NCBI GenBank assembly: GCA_035640715.1
Contig: DASQVO010000418.1
Coordinates: 1 to 11,404, forward strand
Length of the DNA: 11,404 nt
Reading direction: 5' to 3'
Source of the DNA: DASQVO01 sp035640715
GTDB taxonomy: Bacteria; Actinomycetota; Actinomycetes; Streptosporangiales; Streptosporangiaceae
The notes beneath the pieces are model-generated. The model saw only the letters and a program-made list of their open reading frames with translations, was not told the origin of the DNA and made no database searches. The position numbers and the translations under genes are program-made. Numbering within the stretch: the stretch's first letter is position 1; each line of letters starts with the position of its first letter. Positions 1 to 7,053 of the stretch are shown in pieces.

Positions 1-26
1 CCTGCCCGCCTCGGCTGCGATGCAGC

Positions 27-33
27 GAAGGAG
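27..33 (+). promoter_or_regulatory. Shine-Dalgarno site of the S53 peptidase gene
   Basis: GAAGGAG lies 5 nt before the first ATG (39) and 8 nt before a second, in-frame ATG (42). Either Met could be used, and the product differs by one residue. The match to the 16S rRNA tail is strong, which supports this N-terminus over any downstream start. The 26 bases before it are too few to judge a promoter. Confidence 0.75.
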
Positions 34-38
34 TAGCA

Positions 39-1709
39 ATGATGAGAACGTCGGCCGGTGCCCGGGAGCCCGGCGGCAATAGCTTCCCCGGCCGCAGACG
101 CCTGCGCCGGCTGCTGGCAGGGGCTGTGGCTGTATCCGCGGCTGGCCTTACCGCGGCGGCCGTGCCCGGCTATGCCGCCGCAACAGGCGCCGCCGCGCAC
201 GGTGCCGCACGCGGCGCCCTGAGCACACAGGCCGCCGGCCTGCCGAACGTTCCGGGGCTGATCACCGCGCACCGCGATGCGTCCACGGCATGTGTGCTGC
301 CGGACGGAAGTAACGTGTCGTATTTCCACTGCTATACGCCGCAGGACATCCGGGCGGCTTACGGCGTCAACACCGTCGCGCCGATCACCTCCGGCGGCTC
401 CACCGCCCCCAACTACGGGCAGGGCCAGACGATCGTGCTGGTCGATTCGTATGGCAGCCCGACGGCGGCCTCGGACCTGCAGCACTTCCACGACACGTTC
501 TTCCGGAACCTCCCGGACCCGAACTTCCAGGAGACCTATCCCCTGGGCAACCCGCCGTATCAGACGTGCAGCGGCAATGCGAAGGACAAGTCCGGTGACT
601 GCGCGGCGGCCGGCTGGACCGGCGAGGCCACGCTGGACATCGAGTGGGCGTACTCGATCGCCCCGGAGGCACACCTGATCCTGCTGGCGGTGCCGCCCGC
701 TGAGACCGAGGGCGTGCAGGGTTTCCCGAACCTGTTCAAGGCGATCTCGGGCGAGATCACGGCACTGCCTGCCGGGACGGAGTTCTCGATGTCGTTCGCC
801 GTCACCGAGCAGACGTTCGGCGGCGCGACGGCCACCCAGACGGCAAAGTTCGACCAGGTATTCCAGCAGGGCCTGGCCAAGGGCGACAACTTCTTCGCCG
901 CGGCCGGCGACACCGGCACCTACAACGCGGCGAAACAGCAAGGCGGGTCAGCGACATACAACTACCCGACGGTGCAGTGGCCGGCCAGTTCGCCGTATGT
1001 TGTCGCGGTCGGCGGAACCCAGCTCCAGTACGGCTGGACATGGAACCCTTCGAGCAACCAGGCGTTCACCTCCAGCGGCGCTTTCAACCCGGCGTACTGG
1101 CAGTGGACCAGCGGCGGGAACAGCCAGGCGGTGTGGAACGAGTCCTGGGGCCCGATCGGCACCGGCGGCGGGGCCAGTGCCATCTACCCGCGGCCGTCAT
1201 GGCAGGCGGCTGTCGATCCCGGTTACGGCGACCACCGGCTGGTCCCGGACACCTCGTGGAATGCGGCGGTGAACGGCGGAGTCGACGTCTACATCACCGC
1301 CTATCCGCAGTACAACTGCGGCAACAGCACCGGCTGCTGGACGGTCTACGGCGGCACCTCGGCCGCGACGCCGCAGACCGCGGCGCTCGTCGCCCTGGTC
1401 AACGCGGCCCGCGCGGCGCAGGGCAAGCAGCCGATCGGGTTCCTCGACCCGCTCCTGTACCAGGGCGTCGGCGCGGCCGATTACACCGATATCGTGCCGC
1501 AGCACTACGGTTCGGCCCCGAAGACCTTCGCGGGATCGCAGGCCGGCGTCAGCGGTCCGGTGTCCAAGTCGGCCGGTGACCTCGAGGACAACCAGATGTG
1601 GCAGTCGCCGGCGGCTGGATATGCGACCACCAGCGGCTACGACGCCAGCACCGGGTGGGGCGTGCCGAACGCCCCGGCGTTCGTCTCTGCCCTGGCCGCC
1701 AGGCCGTAA
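39..1709 (+). CDS. Secreted S53 family (sedolisin-like) serine-carboxyl peptidase
   Basis: This is an endopeptidase of the sedolisin/kumamolisin family, probably exported and active outside the cell. Residues 19-24 form an Arg-rich n-region, followed by a hydrophobic stretch (about 25-42) and an Ala-rich cleavage region near 46-50. The catalytic Glu-Asp pair is E196 and D200 (GEATLD, then IEWAYSIAPEA). The oxyanion Asp is D291 in AAAGDTG, and the nucleophile is S441 in GGTSAATP. The C-terminal D484-I485 and GYDASTGWG (533-541) resemble the family's Ca2+ site. The catalytic domain begins near residue 95, so the roughly 180-residue pro-kumamolisin domain of classical members is missing and only about 45-50 residues lie between the signal peptide and the enzyme. 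Six Cys in the mature part (85, 98, 177, 188, 427, 433) could form disulfides. It is a single gene with its own ribosome site. Such enzymes usually prefer acidic conditions, but the pH optimum and substrate cannot be read here. Confidence 0.93.
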   Translation: MMRTSAGAREPGGNSFPGRRRLRRLLAGAVAVSAAGLTAAAVPGYAAATGAAAHGAARGALSTQAAGLPNVPGLITAHRDASTACVLPDGSNVSYFHCYTPQDIRAAYGVNTVAPITSGGSTAPNYGQGQTIVLVDSYGSPTAASDLQHFHDTFFRNLPDPNFQETYPLGNPPYQTCSGNAKDKSGDCAAAGWTGEATLDIEWAYSIAPEAHLILLAVPPAETEGVQGFPNLFKAISGEITALPAGTEFSMSFAVTEQTFGGATATQTAKFDQVFQQGLAKGDNFFAAAGDTGTYNAAKQQGGSATYNYPTVQWPASSPYVVAVGGTQLQYGWTWNPSSNQAFTSSGAFNPAYWQWTSGGNSQAVWNESWGPIGTGGGASAIYPRPSWQAAVDPGYGDHRLVPDTSWNAAVNGGVDVYITAYPQYNCGNSTGCWTVYGGTSAATPQTAALVALVNAARAAQGKQPIGFLDPLLYQGVGAADYTDIVPQHYGSAPKTFAGSQAGVSGPVSKSAGDLEDNQMWQSPAAGYATTSGYDASTGWGVPNAPAFVSALAARP

Positions 1710-1728
1710 CTGGCAGATGCTCGCCTGG

Positions 1729-1897
1729 ATGTAGAACCGGCCAGGCGCCGACGACCTGCTGCGCCAGCTTGCGCCGCAGGTCGTCGGCGTGCTGACCCGT
1801 CAGGGCCACCGGGACCGAGTTCCGCCTGCCGGACGCCGGTGACTGGCCGCGTGGGCTCAGGGTCGTGCTGCGTGTCCTTTACCTGATCTTCGGCTGA
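1729..1897 (+). pseudogene. Relic of an ECF sigma factor gene (SigJ/DUF6596 type)
   Basis: Two short blocks in different frames look like the two ends of an ECF sigma factor of the kind with a SnoaL-like or DUF6596 C-terminal extension. Block one (1750-1806) reads DDLLRQLAPQVVGVLTRQG, like the family N-terminus. An ATG at 1729 is followed at once by TAG at 1732, so it cannot be translated from there. Block two (1817-1894, another frame) reads EFRLPDAGDWPRG then LRVVLRVLYLIFG, like the segment just after sigma region 4, and stops at TGA 1895. About 150 or more codons that should hold sigma regions 2 and 4 are missing between them. A nonsense codon, a frame change and an internal deletion make this a dead gene. 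The identification rests on remembered family patterns, so a chance match to block one alone is possible. Block two is the stronger piece. Confidence 0.58.
1746..1789 (+). terminator. Strong hairpin after the S53 peptidase gene, possible terminator
   Basis: Perfect 14-bp arms (1746-1759 and 1776-1789) continue after one mismatch (1760/1775) into 4 more pairs (1761-1764 with 1771-1774) around a 6-nt loop. The hairpin begins 36 nt after the peptidase stop codon. No T-tract follows, which is common for actinobacterial terminators. It lies inside block one of the sigma-factor relic, so the pairing may partly reflect old coding sequence. It could serve the two convergent genes (peptidase and phosphoesterase) in both directions. 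Confidence 0.5.
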
Positions 1898-1958
1898 CGC
1901 CCGGTGAAACCGCCGACGACTACCGCGAGATGACCGGGTCCTCGGCCGGCCACGCTCG

Positions 1959-3011
1959 TCAGCCCGCTGGCGAGCGCCAGACGGTGGCGATGGGGGTGAC
2001 GTCGTTGGCGCTGCCGAGGTATCCGTTTAGCCGGAAGCCGTCTTCGACGGTGCGCAGCACACTGTAGTGGTAGTACTCCTGGGCGTAGGAGCCGGGGATG
2101 GCAAGCGGGCTGATGATCGCGCACACTACGTGGCCGCCGGCACCGAACCCGTTCTTGCTCGCATTCCCGCCCGCGAGCTCGTCCTCGTCGTAGGCCACGA
2201 TGATGACCCCGTTGCTCCCGAACGCGGGTGAGGCCTCGATCTTGGGCACCTCGCGGGCGAGGAAGTCATCGAACTGGGTGTAGCGGTTGTTGACCGGCTT
2301 GCAGTTCGCCTCACCGTCCTCACAGCCGTTCGGGATGACCATGTTGAAGTTGGCGACCTGGCCGGTCGCGAGGTCGGCGTTGAACGTGGACATCCCGTCG
2401 CTGGGAGTACCCGCTGGGATGTCGTTGGCAAGGCATTCCGCCGAAGGGGTTGTGGGAGACCAGACACCGCCGGGGCCTTCGATGTTATCGAACACGATCG
2501 GCGGGTTGCCGGTGGTGTAGAACCCGGTCAGTGGGCAGGCAGTGTTGCTGGCGCAGGAGCCGCCGGATCCGGTGTCGCATTTGGCGGTGCCCGCCTCCAG
2601 CCACACCTTCCAGCTCAGCCTCGCCTGATCGAGCTGGTGGAACAGATTGTCAACGTTCTGGTGGCAGGCGATGCCCCCGTCCTGCTGCTCGCACCGGGTG
2701 AACTGGCCGCTGGCCAGCGCCACATAGTTGGCCTGGGACCAGTGGGTGGCGGCGTAGTAGCTGGTCAGCCAGGCCGAGTGCGGCCGGATGGTGCCCAGCA
2801 AGTAGGGGGCGTTGGTGGAGGTTAGGTGGGAGTAGGTGGTGTTCTCCCCGATGATCAGGAACACGTGCCCGAACGCCGGCACCCCCTCACCTGGACCGGC
2901 CACTGAGGCGACCGGACTAGTTGCTGAGCTGGCTGGGGATGCCAGCGCAGGGCTGAGGCAGGCCGCCAGCGTGAGCAGCGGCGCGAGCAGGACGCCAATC
3001 CGGATGCGCAT
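1959..3011 (-). CDS. Exported phosphoesterase (PF04185, phospholipase C/acid phosphatase type)
   Basis: This is a predicted exported hydrolase of phosphate esters. The N-terminus has Arg2 and Arg4, a hydrophobic core (5-17) and then Cys18 in LAAC. That fits a lipobox, so it may be a lipoprotein, but ALA-S at 23-26 would also suit ordinary signal peptidase. The family blocks appear in order: HVFLIIGENTTY (49-60, the EN pair), NAPYLLG (67-73), PNGCEDGEANC (227-237), VIIVAYDEDE (269-278), GGHVVCAIISP (292-302) and HYSVLRTVEDGF (315-326) followed by NDVTPIATVW. Length (350 residues) is normal and the gene looks intact. Several Cys pairs suit an extracytoplasmic protein. Head and acidic metal-site residues are present, but whether it cleaves phospholipids or small phosphate esters cannot be told. 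It stands alone, convergent with the peptidase and flanked on both sides by gene relics. Confidence 0.9.
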   Translation of the reverse strand: MRIRIGVLLAPLLTLAACLSPALASPASSATSPVASVAGPGEGVPAFGHVFLIIGENTTYSHLTSTNAPYLLGTIRPHSAWLTSYYAATHWSQANYVALASGQFTRCEQQDGGIACHQNVDNLFHQLDQARLSWKVWLEAGTAKCDTGSGGSCASNTACPLTGFYTTGNPPIVFDNIEGPGGVWSPTTPSAECLANDIPAGTPSDGMSTFNADLATGQVANFNMVIPNGCEDGEANCKPVNNRYTQFDDFLAREVPKIEASPAFGSNGVIIVAYDEDELAGGNASKNGFGAGGHVVCAIISPLAIPGSYAQEYYHYSVLRTVEDGFRLNGYLGSANDVTPIATVWRSPAG

Positions 3012-3019
3012 CGGGCATC

Positions 3020-3026
3020 CCTCCTT
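3020..3026 (-). promoter_or_regulatory. Shine-Dalgarno site of the phosphoesterase gene
   Basis: On the minus strand AAGGAGG sits 8 nt before the ATG at 3011, within a longer GGAGGAAGGAGGG purine run. An earlier ATG at 3018 is out of frame and too close to the site, so 3011 is the preferred start. Confidence 0.75.
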
Positions 3027-3229
3027 CCTCCTGGGCTATGAACATCGCCCGCCGGCCGGCCGACTTCGGCCAGATGGTTCCGCCAGTTTCATGGGTGTGA
3101 CTGGTTCCACGGTCTACGCCAGCCTCCCGGTTGCGGGTTCATGGCCGGTTGCTGGGGTCCGCTGGGAGCCTGTCTGGTCGTGCTGAACACACGGTGAGGA
3201 GCCGAGGACCGGAGAGGAACGCGACCGGA
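3027..3229. other. Non-coding stretch upstream of the phosphoesterase, with a small dyad
   Basis: I see no gene here on either strand. It must carry the leader and promoter of the phosphoesterase, but no convincing -35/-10 pair stands out. A 14-nt dyad, GGCCGA-CT-TCGGCC, lies at 3058-3071, about 32 nt beyond the ribosome site. It could be an operator half-pair or a small leader hairpin, but such GC dyads are frequent in this base composition. Confidence 0.35.
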
Positions 3230-3536
3230 ACATTTCCGGAGCCGCTCGTGCACGGCAGCCGGGTTTTCATGACGTACTCGGCGTCCGGCTGTTGGCCGCC
3301 GGATTATGCACTCGGCCTGCTGTCGGCGCCGGTCAGCGCGAACCTGCTGGACGCGTCGTGGCAGAAGTCCGCCGCGCCGGTCTTCACGAGCAATCCGTCG
3401 GCTGACATCTACGGCCCGGCCAGCAACGGCTTCTTCACCTCGCCGGATGGCCACCAGACGTGGATGGTGTACCACGCGGTGAATGACGCGAACGGCTCGT
3501 TCGGTACCCGAGAGCCCTGACGAGCACCAATTGCCA
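3230..3536 (+). pseudogene. Relic of a family 43 glycoside hydrolase (C-terminal half)
   Basis: Codons from 3233 to 3505 read as the later blades of a GH43 beta-propeller, the arabinofuranosidase/xylosidase group: FPEPLVHGSRVFMTYSASG, CWPPDYALGLLSAP, then DIYGPASNGFFTSPDG and WMVYHA. Family members normally have Glu-Gly-Pro-Glu where this relic has Thr-Phe-Pro-Glu (codons at 3230-3241), so the general-acid Glu is lost exactly at the left edge of homology. The whole N-terminal half with the catalytic base is absent. The frame ends at TGA 3518, just after a segment (GTREP, 3503-3517) that resembles the family's GTTRSP. Family-like residues may continue past the stop (RAP) and, in another frame, up to about 3570 (LPGAWPVPLVPSG). 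An open frame runs in from 3131, but its first 33 codons match nothing I know and have no ribosome site. It is a non-functional fragment rather than a small gene. Confidence 0.75.
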
Positions 3537-3551
3537 GGCGCTTGGCCCGTA

Positions 3552-3568
3552 CCGCTGGTGCCCAGCGG
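3552..3568 (-). terminator. Short GC hairpin after the histidine kinase gene, possible terminator
   Basis: A perfect 7-bp inverted repeat, CCGCTGG-TGC-CCAGCGG, begins 6 nt beyond the kinase stop codon on the minus strand. The loop is 3 nt and there is no T-tract. It is well placed to end the FIST-kinase transcript, but a hairpin this short is only suggestive. Confidence 0.35.
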
Positions 3569-3573
3569 GGCGC

Positions 3574-5709
3574 TCAGTTCAGCTCAGCTGGCAGCTCGAT
3601 GGCAAGGGAGGTCCCGCCGCCGGGCGGGCTGTGGAGGGTCATCTTGCCGCCCAGCGCGTCCACGCGGTCGATGAGGCCGATGATCCCGGAGCCCCGGGCG
3701 AGATCGGCTCCGCCGTCGCCGTCGTCGCGTATCAACAGGTGCAGCGTCCTATCTTTTACCGCGACCTCTACCTCGGCGACTGTCGCGTTGGCATGCTTGG
3801 CGGCATTGGTCAGCGCCTCGGCGACGACGTAGTAGGCGGCCACTTCCACTGGCTGCGGCAGCCGCTCTATCTTGTCGAGGCGCAGTATGACCGGTATGCC
3901 GGAGCGCCGGGCGAGTGACCGGAGCGCCGGGCCGAGGCCGCCCTGCGACAGGATCGCGGGATGGACGCCCCGCGAGATCTCGCGGAGCTCGTCCAGCACG
4001 TTTACCAGCTCATCGCCGGTGCGCGACAGCGCCTCCAGCAGATCCTCGTGCTCGGGCGGAACGGCGTTCTGGGCCGCCCGGAGCTGCAGTGCCAGCGCCA
4101 CAAGCCGTTGCTGGATCCCGTCGTGAAGGTCCCGCTCGAGCCGGCGCCGGGTCTCGTCGGCTGTCGCGACGATCCGGGCGCGGGACGCGGCAAGCTGCAC
4201 CTGGCTTGCCGCGTTGCTGATGGCGGTGGCCACGAGCTGAGTGAACTGCGCGATGCGGCCCTCAGCGCCGGGGGGGACCGCCTGGGTATCCCTCCAGTCG
4301 ACCGTGATCGCGCCCCAGAGGCTGCCCTCGACAATGATCGGCGCCCCGGTCGTTGAGCGCATCCCGAGCCGGCGGTACGCTGCGGCGGCGGAACCCGGCG
4401 GCCCGTCGAACTCGTCGATCCGGGCCGTGGCGCCGCTGGCCCACACCGTTGCGGCGACGCTCCCGCCGTCGAGGGGCATGCGCATATGCACAGGGGCCTC
4501 TACGCCGGGTTCGCTGCTGACCGCGACGACGGTTACGGTTCCATCCGGTTCATAGCGCAGCAGGCTCGCGACACCGGCGTTCAGCAGCAGGCGCATCTCG
4601 CTGGTGACCGCGTCGAAGAGCTCATCGGATGCGACGCCTGTCGCCACGAGCGTCGCCACCCGCCGCAACGCGGCCTGCTCCTCGGCCAGCCTGGCAAGTT
4701 CCGTCCGCGCCTGCGCGTTCGATATCGCCGTCGCGACGAGCTCGGTAAAATTCGCGAGCCGCTGTTCCCAGGTCGCGGGAACCGGTTCCGGCTGACAGGA
4801 CCCGACGGCCATCAGCCCCCAGACGTAGCCGCCCACGAGGATGGGCGCGGCGGCCACTGACCGGAGGCCGAACTGTCTCATGACCTTGGCCGTCGGGCCG
4901 CCGCCGCCGTAGTCGTCGAACCGCTCAGGGCGGCTGGACCGTCGTGCCTTCGCGACGATGCCGTCCGCCTCGATCCTGGCCGGGATGCCGACGGGAATAT
5001 GCTTGCCTTCCCTGCTCCACGCAGCCATCACGGTCATGCACTCGTCCGGGTCAAACCTGATGACGCCGCCTACGTCGGCGCGCAGAACCCGGCACATTTC
5101 CTCTGCCACCGCCGCGAAGATCTGGTCAGGCGCTGCCTGGGCCGCGACGAGCGTGGCGGCGCGCCGCAGCGCGGCCTGCTCGTCAGCCAGCGCGGTGAGC
5201 TGCGCCTGCCGCTGTGTCAGCGCCGCCAGCAGCCGCGCGTTCTCGGTCGCCTGGCGATCGCTTTCCTCACGGGCGGCGCGCTCGTCATCGAGGAGGCGCT
5301 GCGTCCGCATCGCCATCGATGTCACGCGCGCCATGCCCTGCAGCAGGCTGGCCTCCTCATGGCGCAGCCCGCCGCCGGGCCCAGCGCGCGCGACGATGAA
5401 CGTCGCGCCGGGCGGGTGATGCATGGCTACGCTGGCTGCCTGGCACGTACCGACGCCCGGCACGGTGAGTTCGCCGACCGCGCTACTCGCCGTCGCGAGC
5501 AGGTTGAGTTCCTTGAGGGGGACCGCGCATTCGGGATATCCGACCGCGGCTATCAGGCAGTCGCCGAACACGATCGCGGCAACCTCCGCGTCCAGTGCCT
5601 CCGCGGCTCGTTCGACCGCCGTCAGGGCCGCCTTGCCTTCGGCCGATGCCGACCAGACGGCCTCCAGGAAGCCGACAAGCTGCTGCGGGAACCAGGCTGA
5701 GGGGGTCAT
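3574..5709 (-). CDS. Soluble multi-GAF sensor histidine kinase (NarL-type, HisKA_3)
   Basis: This is a cytosolic histidine kinase that should autophosphorylate and pass phosphate to a LuxR/NarL-type response regulator. There are no membrane segments. Residues 10-140 form a divergent GAF-like domain, and 140-190 a charged helical linker. Two closely related GAF domains follow, at about 190-335 and 355-505. HisKA_3 comes next with the phosphoacceptor H529 in RRLERDLHDGIQQRL, then the HATPase: N-box EALTNAAKH (631-639), DDGDGGAD (662-669), GSGIIGLIDR (673-682) and PPGGGTS (695-701). All catalytic motifs are intact. The two related GAFs share flanking text about 167 residues apart (ADEQAALRRAATLVA and AEEQAALRRVATLVA; FTELVATAISNA and FTQLVATAISNA), so one is a duplicate. 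The start overlaps the upstream stop as TGATG, so translation is probably coupled to the FIST gene. No partner regulator is in the window. Ligands are unknown. Confidence 0.93.
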   Translation of the reverse strand: MTPSAWFPQQLVGFLEAVWSASAEGKAALTAVERAAEALDAEVAAIVFGDCLIAAVGYPECAVPLKELNLLATASSAVGELTVPGVGTCQAASVAMHHPPGATFIVARAGPGGGLRHEEASLLQGMARVTSMAMRTQRLLDDERAAREESDRQATENARLLAALTQRQAQLTALADEQAALRRAATLVAAQAAPDQIFAAVAEEMCRVLRADVGGVIRFDPDECMTVMAAWSREGKHIPVGIPARIEADGIVAKARRSSRPERFDDYGGGGPTAKVMRQFGLRSVAAAPILVGGYVWGLMAVGSCQPEPVPATWEQRLANFTELVATAISNAQARTELARLAEEQAALRRVATLVATGVASDELFDAVTSEMRLLLNAGVASLLRYEPDGTVTVVAVSSEPGVEAPVHMRMPLDGGSVAATVWASGATARIDEFDGPPGSAAAAYRRLGMRSTTGAPIIVEGSLWGAITVDWRDTQAVPPGAEGRIAQFTQLVATAISNAASQVQLAASRARIVATADETRRRLERDLHDGIQQRLVALALQLRAAQNAVPPEHEDLLEALSRTGDELVNVLDELREISRGVHPAILSQGGLGPALRSLARRSGIPVILRLDKIERLPQPVEVAAYYVVAEALTNAAKHANATVAEVEVAVKDRTLHLLIRDDGDGGADLARGSGIIGLIDRVDALGGKMTLHSPPGGGTSLAIELPAELN

Positions 5710-6902
5710 CAGGTGACCGACAGGACGACGAGGGTGTGGTTGTACAGGCCGCGCATCCCATGGGTGCGGGCGATCTCGCCGTATGAGTAGAACCCGGCGA
5801 GGGGTGTACCGCCCGTGATGCTCGCGAGCCGCTCGATCTCCGCCTTGATCCCCTGATCTCCCAGAACCCCGCGTCTCGCCACGCAGTCGAACGCCAGCAT
5901 GCCGAGCGGGGGGACGTCCCCGAGTGCCGCGAGCGATGCACTGCAGGCGGCGTCGGTGGCCTCAAGCACCGCGTCCGCGTCACCTTCCATCAGCCAGAGG
6001 AGGCTGCCCTGCGGGACCTGCGATGAAGGGAACAGCGAGCGCTCGGCGAAGTCGGCGGAGTTGACGACGTGCACCTGCTCTTCCCCGCGGTGGCGGCTGA
6101 GCCCGAAGGGGTGCATGTGCGCGAGGCCCGGCAGTTCCTCCGGGCGGACGTCCCCTGGCCCGATGCCAAGACGCTCGAGGAAGACGTCGAGCGCCGGCCG
6201 GCCGTCGAGGCTCTCGATCCTGTCCGGGCTGCTGCCCGTCACGAGCATCGGCTCGCCGGCCGCGCGCCAGCCATGCCGTACGCCGATCCCGATCGGGCCG
6301 GTCGACGCGATGCCGGCGGCGACGACGGAGTCGGTCAGCACGCGGTCGCCGTGGAACTGGAATGTCCTCGTCATCTTCAGCCCGTCGGCTGCGCAGCCGC
6401 CGACCAGCGGGACACCAGCGCCGAGGACCGAATACGCGCCGCGGAGGATCTCCTCCCGATCGCTCAGGAGGCCATCGGTGAGGAGCATCAGGGCCCGGTG
6501 GGGATGATCCTCCGGCGAAGGCAGGCAGCGTGCCGCGTGTGCGCCGGCACCGCGAAGATCCTCCGATGCCCCCTCTGCGGCCGCCGTCCCGATCGCGAAG
6601 CCGTCTCCACCGAGAGCGGTGACGACGATGCTGCCATCGTGCGGGCCGTTCTGCTCGATCTCGCCCGCCGTCGTGCAGCCGATCAAGGGCACGTCACCGG
6701 ATCGCGAGCGGATCTGCCGCACCAGGCCTGGAAGGTCGTCCGAGCACGAGCAGAAGAGGACGAGAAGCTTCGCATTATCGTGGATGAGCGCCGCATCGGC
6801 CGCGCGCACGCCGGCATCGGCCTCGGACGTGTCCGCAGTCCCGACCGCGAACCAGCGATGAGGAGGCGTGGAAGGCACCCTTCCCAGGGTACCGGAGCAC
6901 AT
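5709..6902 (-). CDS. FIST domain signal-transduction protein
   Basis: FIST (F-box and intracellular signal transduction) proteins are predicted small-ligand sensors. Family gene neighbourhoods have led others to propose amino acids as ligands. FIST_N spans about 45-235 and includes LLVLF (46-50), IGCTTAGEI (74-82) and VPLVGGCAADG (164-174). FIST_C spans about 236-385 and ends with the hallmark GFYSYGEIA (370-378), then YNHTLVVLSV. There is no signal peptide or membrane segment, so sensing is cytosolic. Elsewhere FIST is often fused to kinase or cyclase output domains. Here it is a separate protein translated just ahead of a kinase (TGATG overlap), and the two may act as a sensor-kinase pair. 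The ATG at 6902 has no clear ribosome site. A GTG at residue 9 is possible but also poorly served, so the start is uncertain by a few residues. It is transcribed away from the permease operon. Confidence 0.88.
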   Translation of the reverse strand: MCSGTLGRVPSTPPHRWFAVGTADTSEADAGVRAADAALIHDNAKLLVLFCSCSDDLPGLVRQIRSRSGDVPLIGCTTAGEIEQNGPHDGSIVVTALGGDGFAIGTAAAEGASEDLRGAGAHAARCLPSPEDHPHRALMLLTDGLLSDREEILRGAYSVLGAGVPLVGGCAADGLKMTRTFQFHGDRVLTDSVVAAGIASTGPIGIGVRHGWRAAGEPMLVTGSSPDRIESLDGRPALDVFLERLGIGPGDVRPEELPGLAHMHPFGLSRHRGEEQVHVVNSADFAERSLFPSSQVPQGSLLWLMEGDADAVLEATDAACSASLAALGDVPPLGMLAFDCVARRGVLGDQGIKAEIERLASITGGTPLAGFYSYGEIARTHGMRGLYNHTLVVLSVT

Positions 6903-7053
6903 CGATGCTGGTAGCGGCGACGTTTACGGCCCGGAAACAGTACGGCACTACGGGGGAAACAGGCAGACGGTGTGGTGTCCGGTATATCGCACGCCGGTGC
7001 CGCGCATTGAGCGCCGGGGTGCGGCTCGCGATGCGGCATGGGGAGGAGCACGG
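6903..7053. promoter_or_regulatory. Divergent control region between the FIST and permease genes
   Basis: These 151 bases separate two divergent transcripts and should hold both promoters and any shared operator. The only AT-rich spot is GGTATATCGC (6981-6990). It could supply a -10 element for either direction, but no good -35 partner is visible. Short dyads such as GCAC-GCCG-GTGC (6989-7000) and TACGG repeats near 6924-6956 are noted, with no recognised regulator motif. An open frame reading through the region from 6868 lacks a ribosome site and would overlap the FIST gene, so I treat the region as non-coding. Confidence 0.5.
7041..7048 (+). promoter_or_regulatory. Shine-Dalgarno site that sets the permease start at TTG 7054
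   Basis: GGGAGGAG lies 5 nt before an in-frame TTG at 7054. It is the only strong site in the region. It favours this TTG over an ATG at 6868, which would add 62 residues of unconserved, Arg-rich sequence and overlap the divergent FIST gene by 35 bases. Confidence 0.7.

Noticed and set aside
3131..3520. A standalone small gene of 129 codons
   Set aside because: Only codons after about 3230 resemble a protein family (GH43), the first third is unrelated, and no ribosome site precedes the ATG. A relic explains it better.
3895..3940. Direct repeat CCGGAGCGCCGGGC in two close copies
   Set aside because: It falls in the kinase coding sequence, where it encodes the repeated Arg-Ser-Leu-Ala-Arg-Arg-Ser-type text, and is explained by codon use.
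4999..5700. 233-codon + strand frame opposite the kinase GAF region
   Set aside because: It has no recognisable domain and mirrors kinase codons that encode conserved GAF segments.
6069..6914. 281-codon + strand frame opposite the FIST gene
   Set aside because: The FIST motifs on the other strand are conserved. This frame reads as Arg/Ala-rich shadow sequence.
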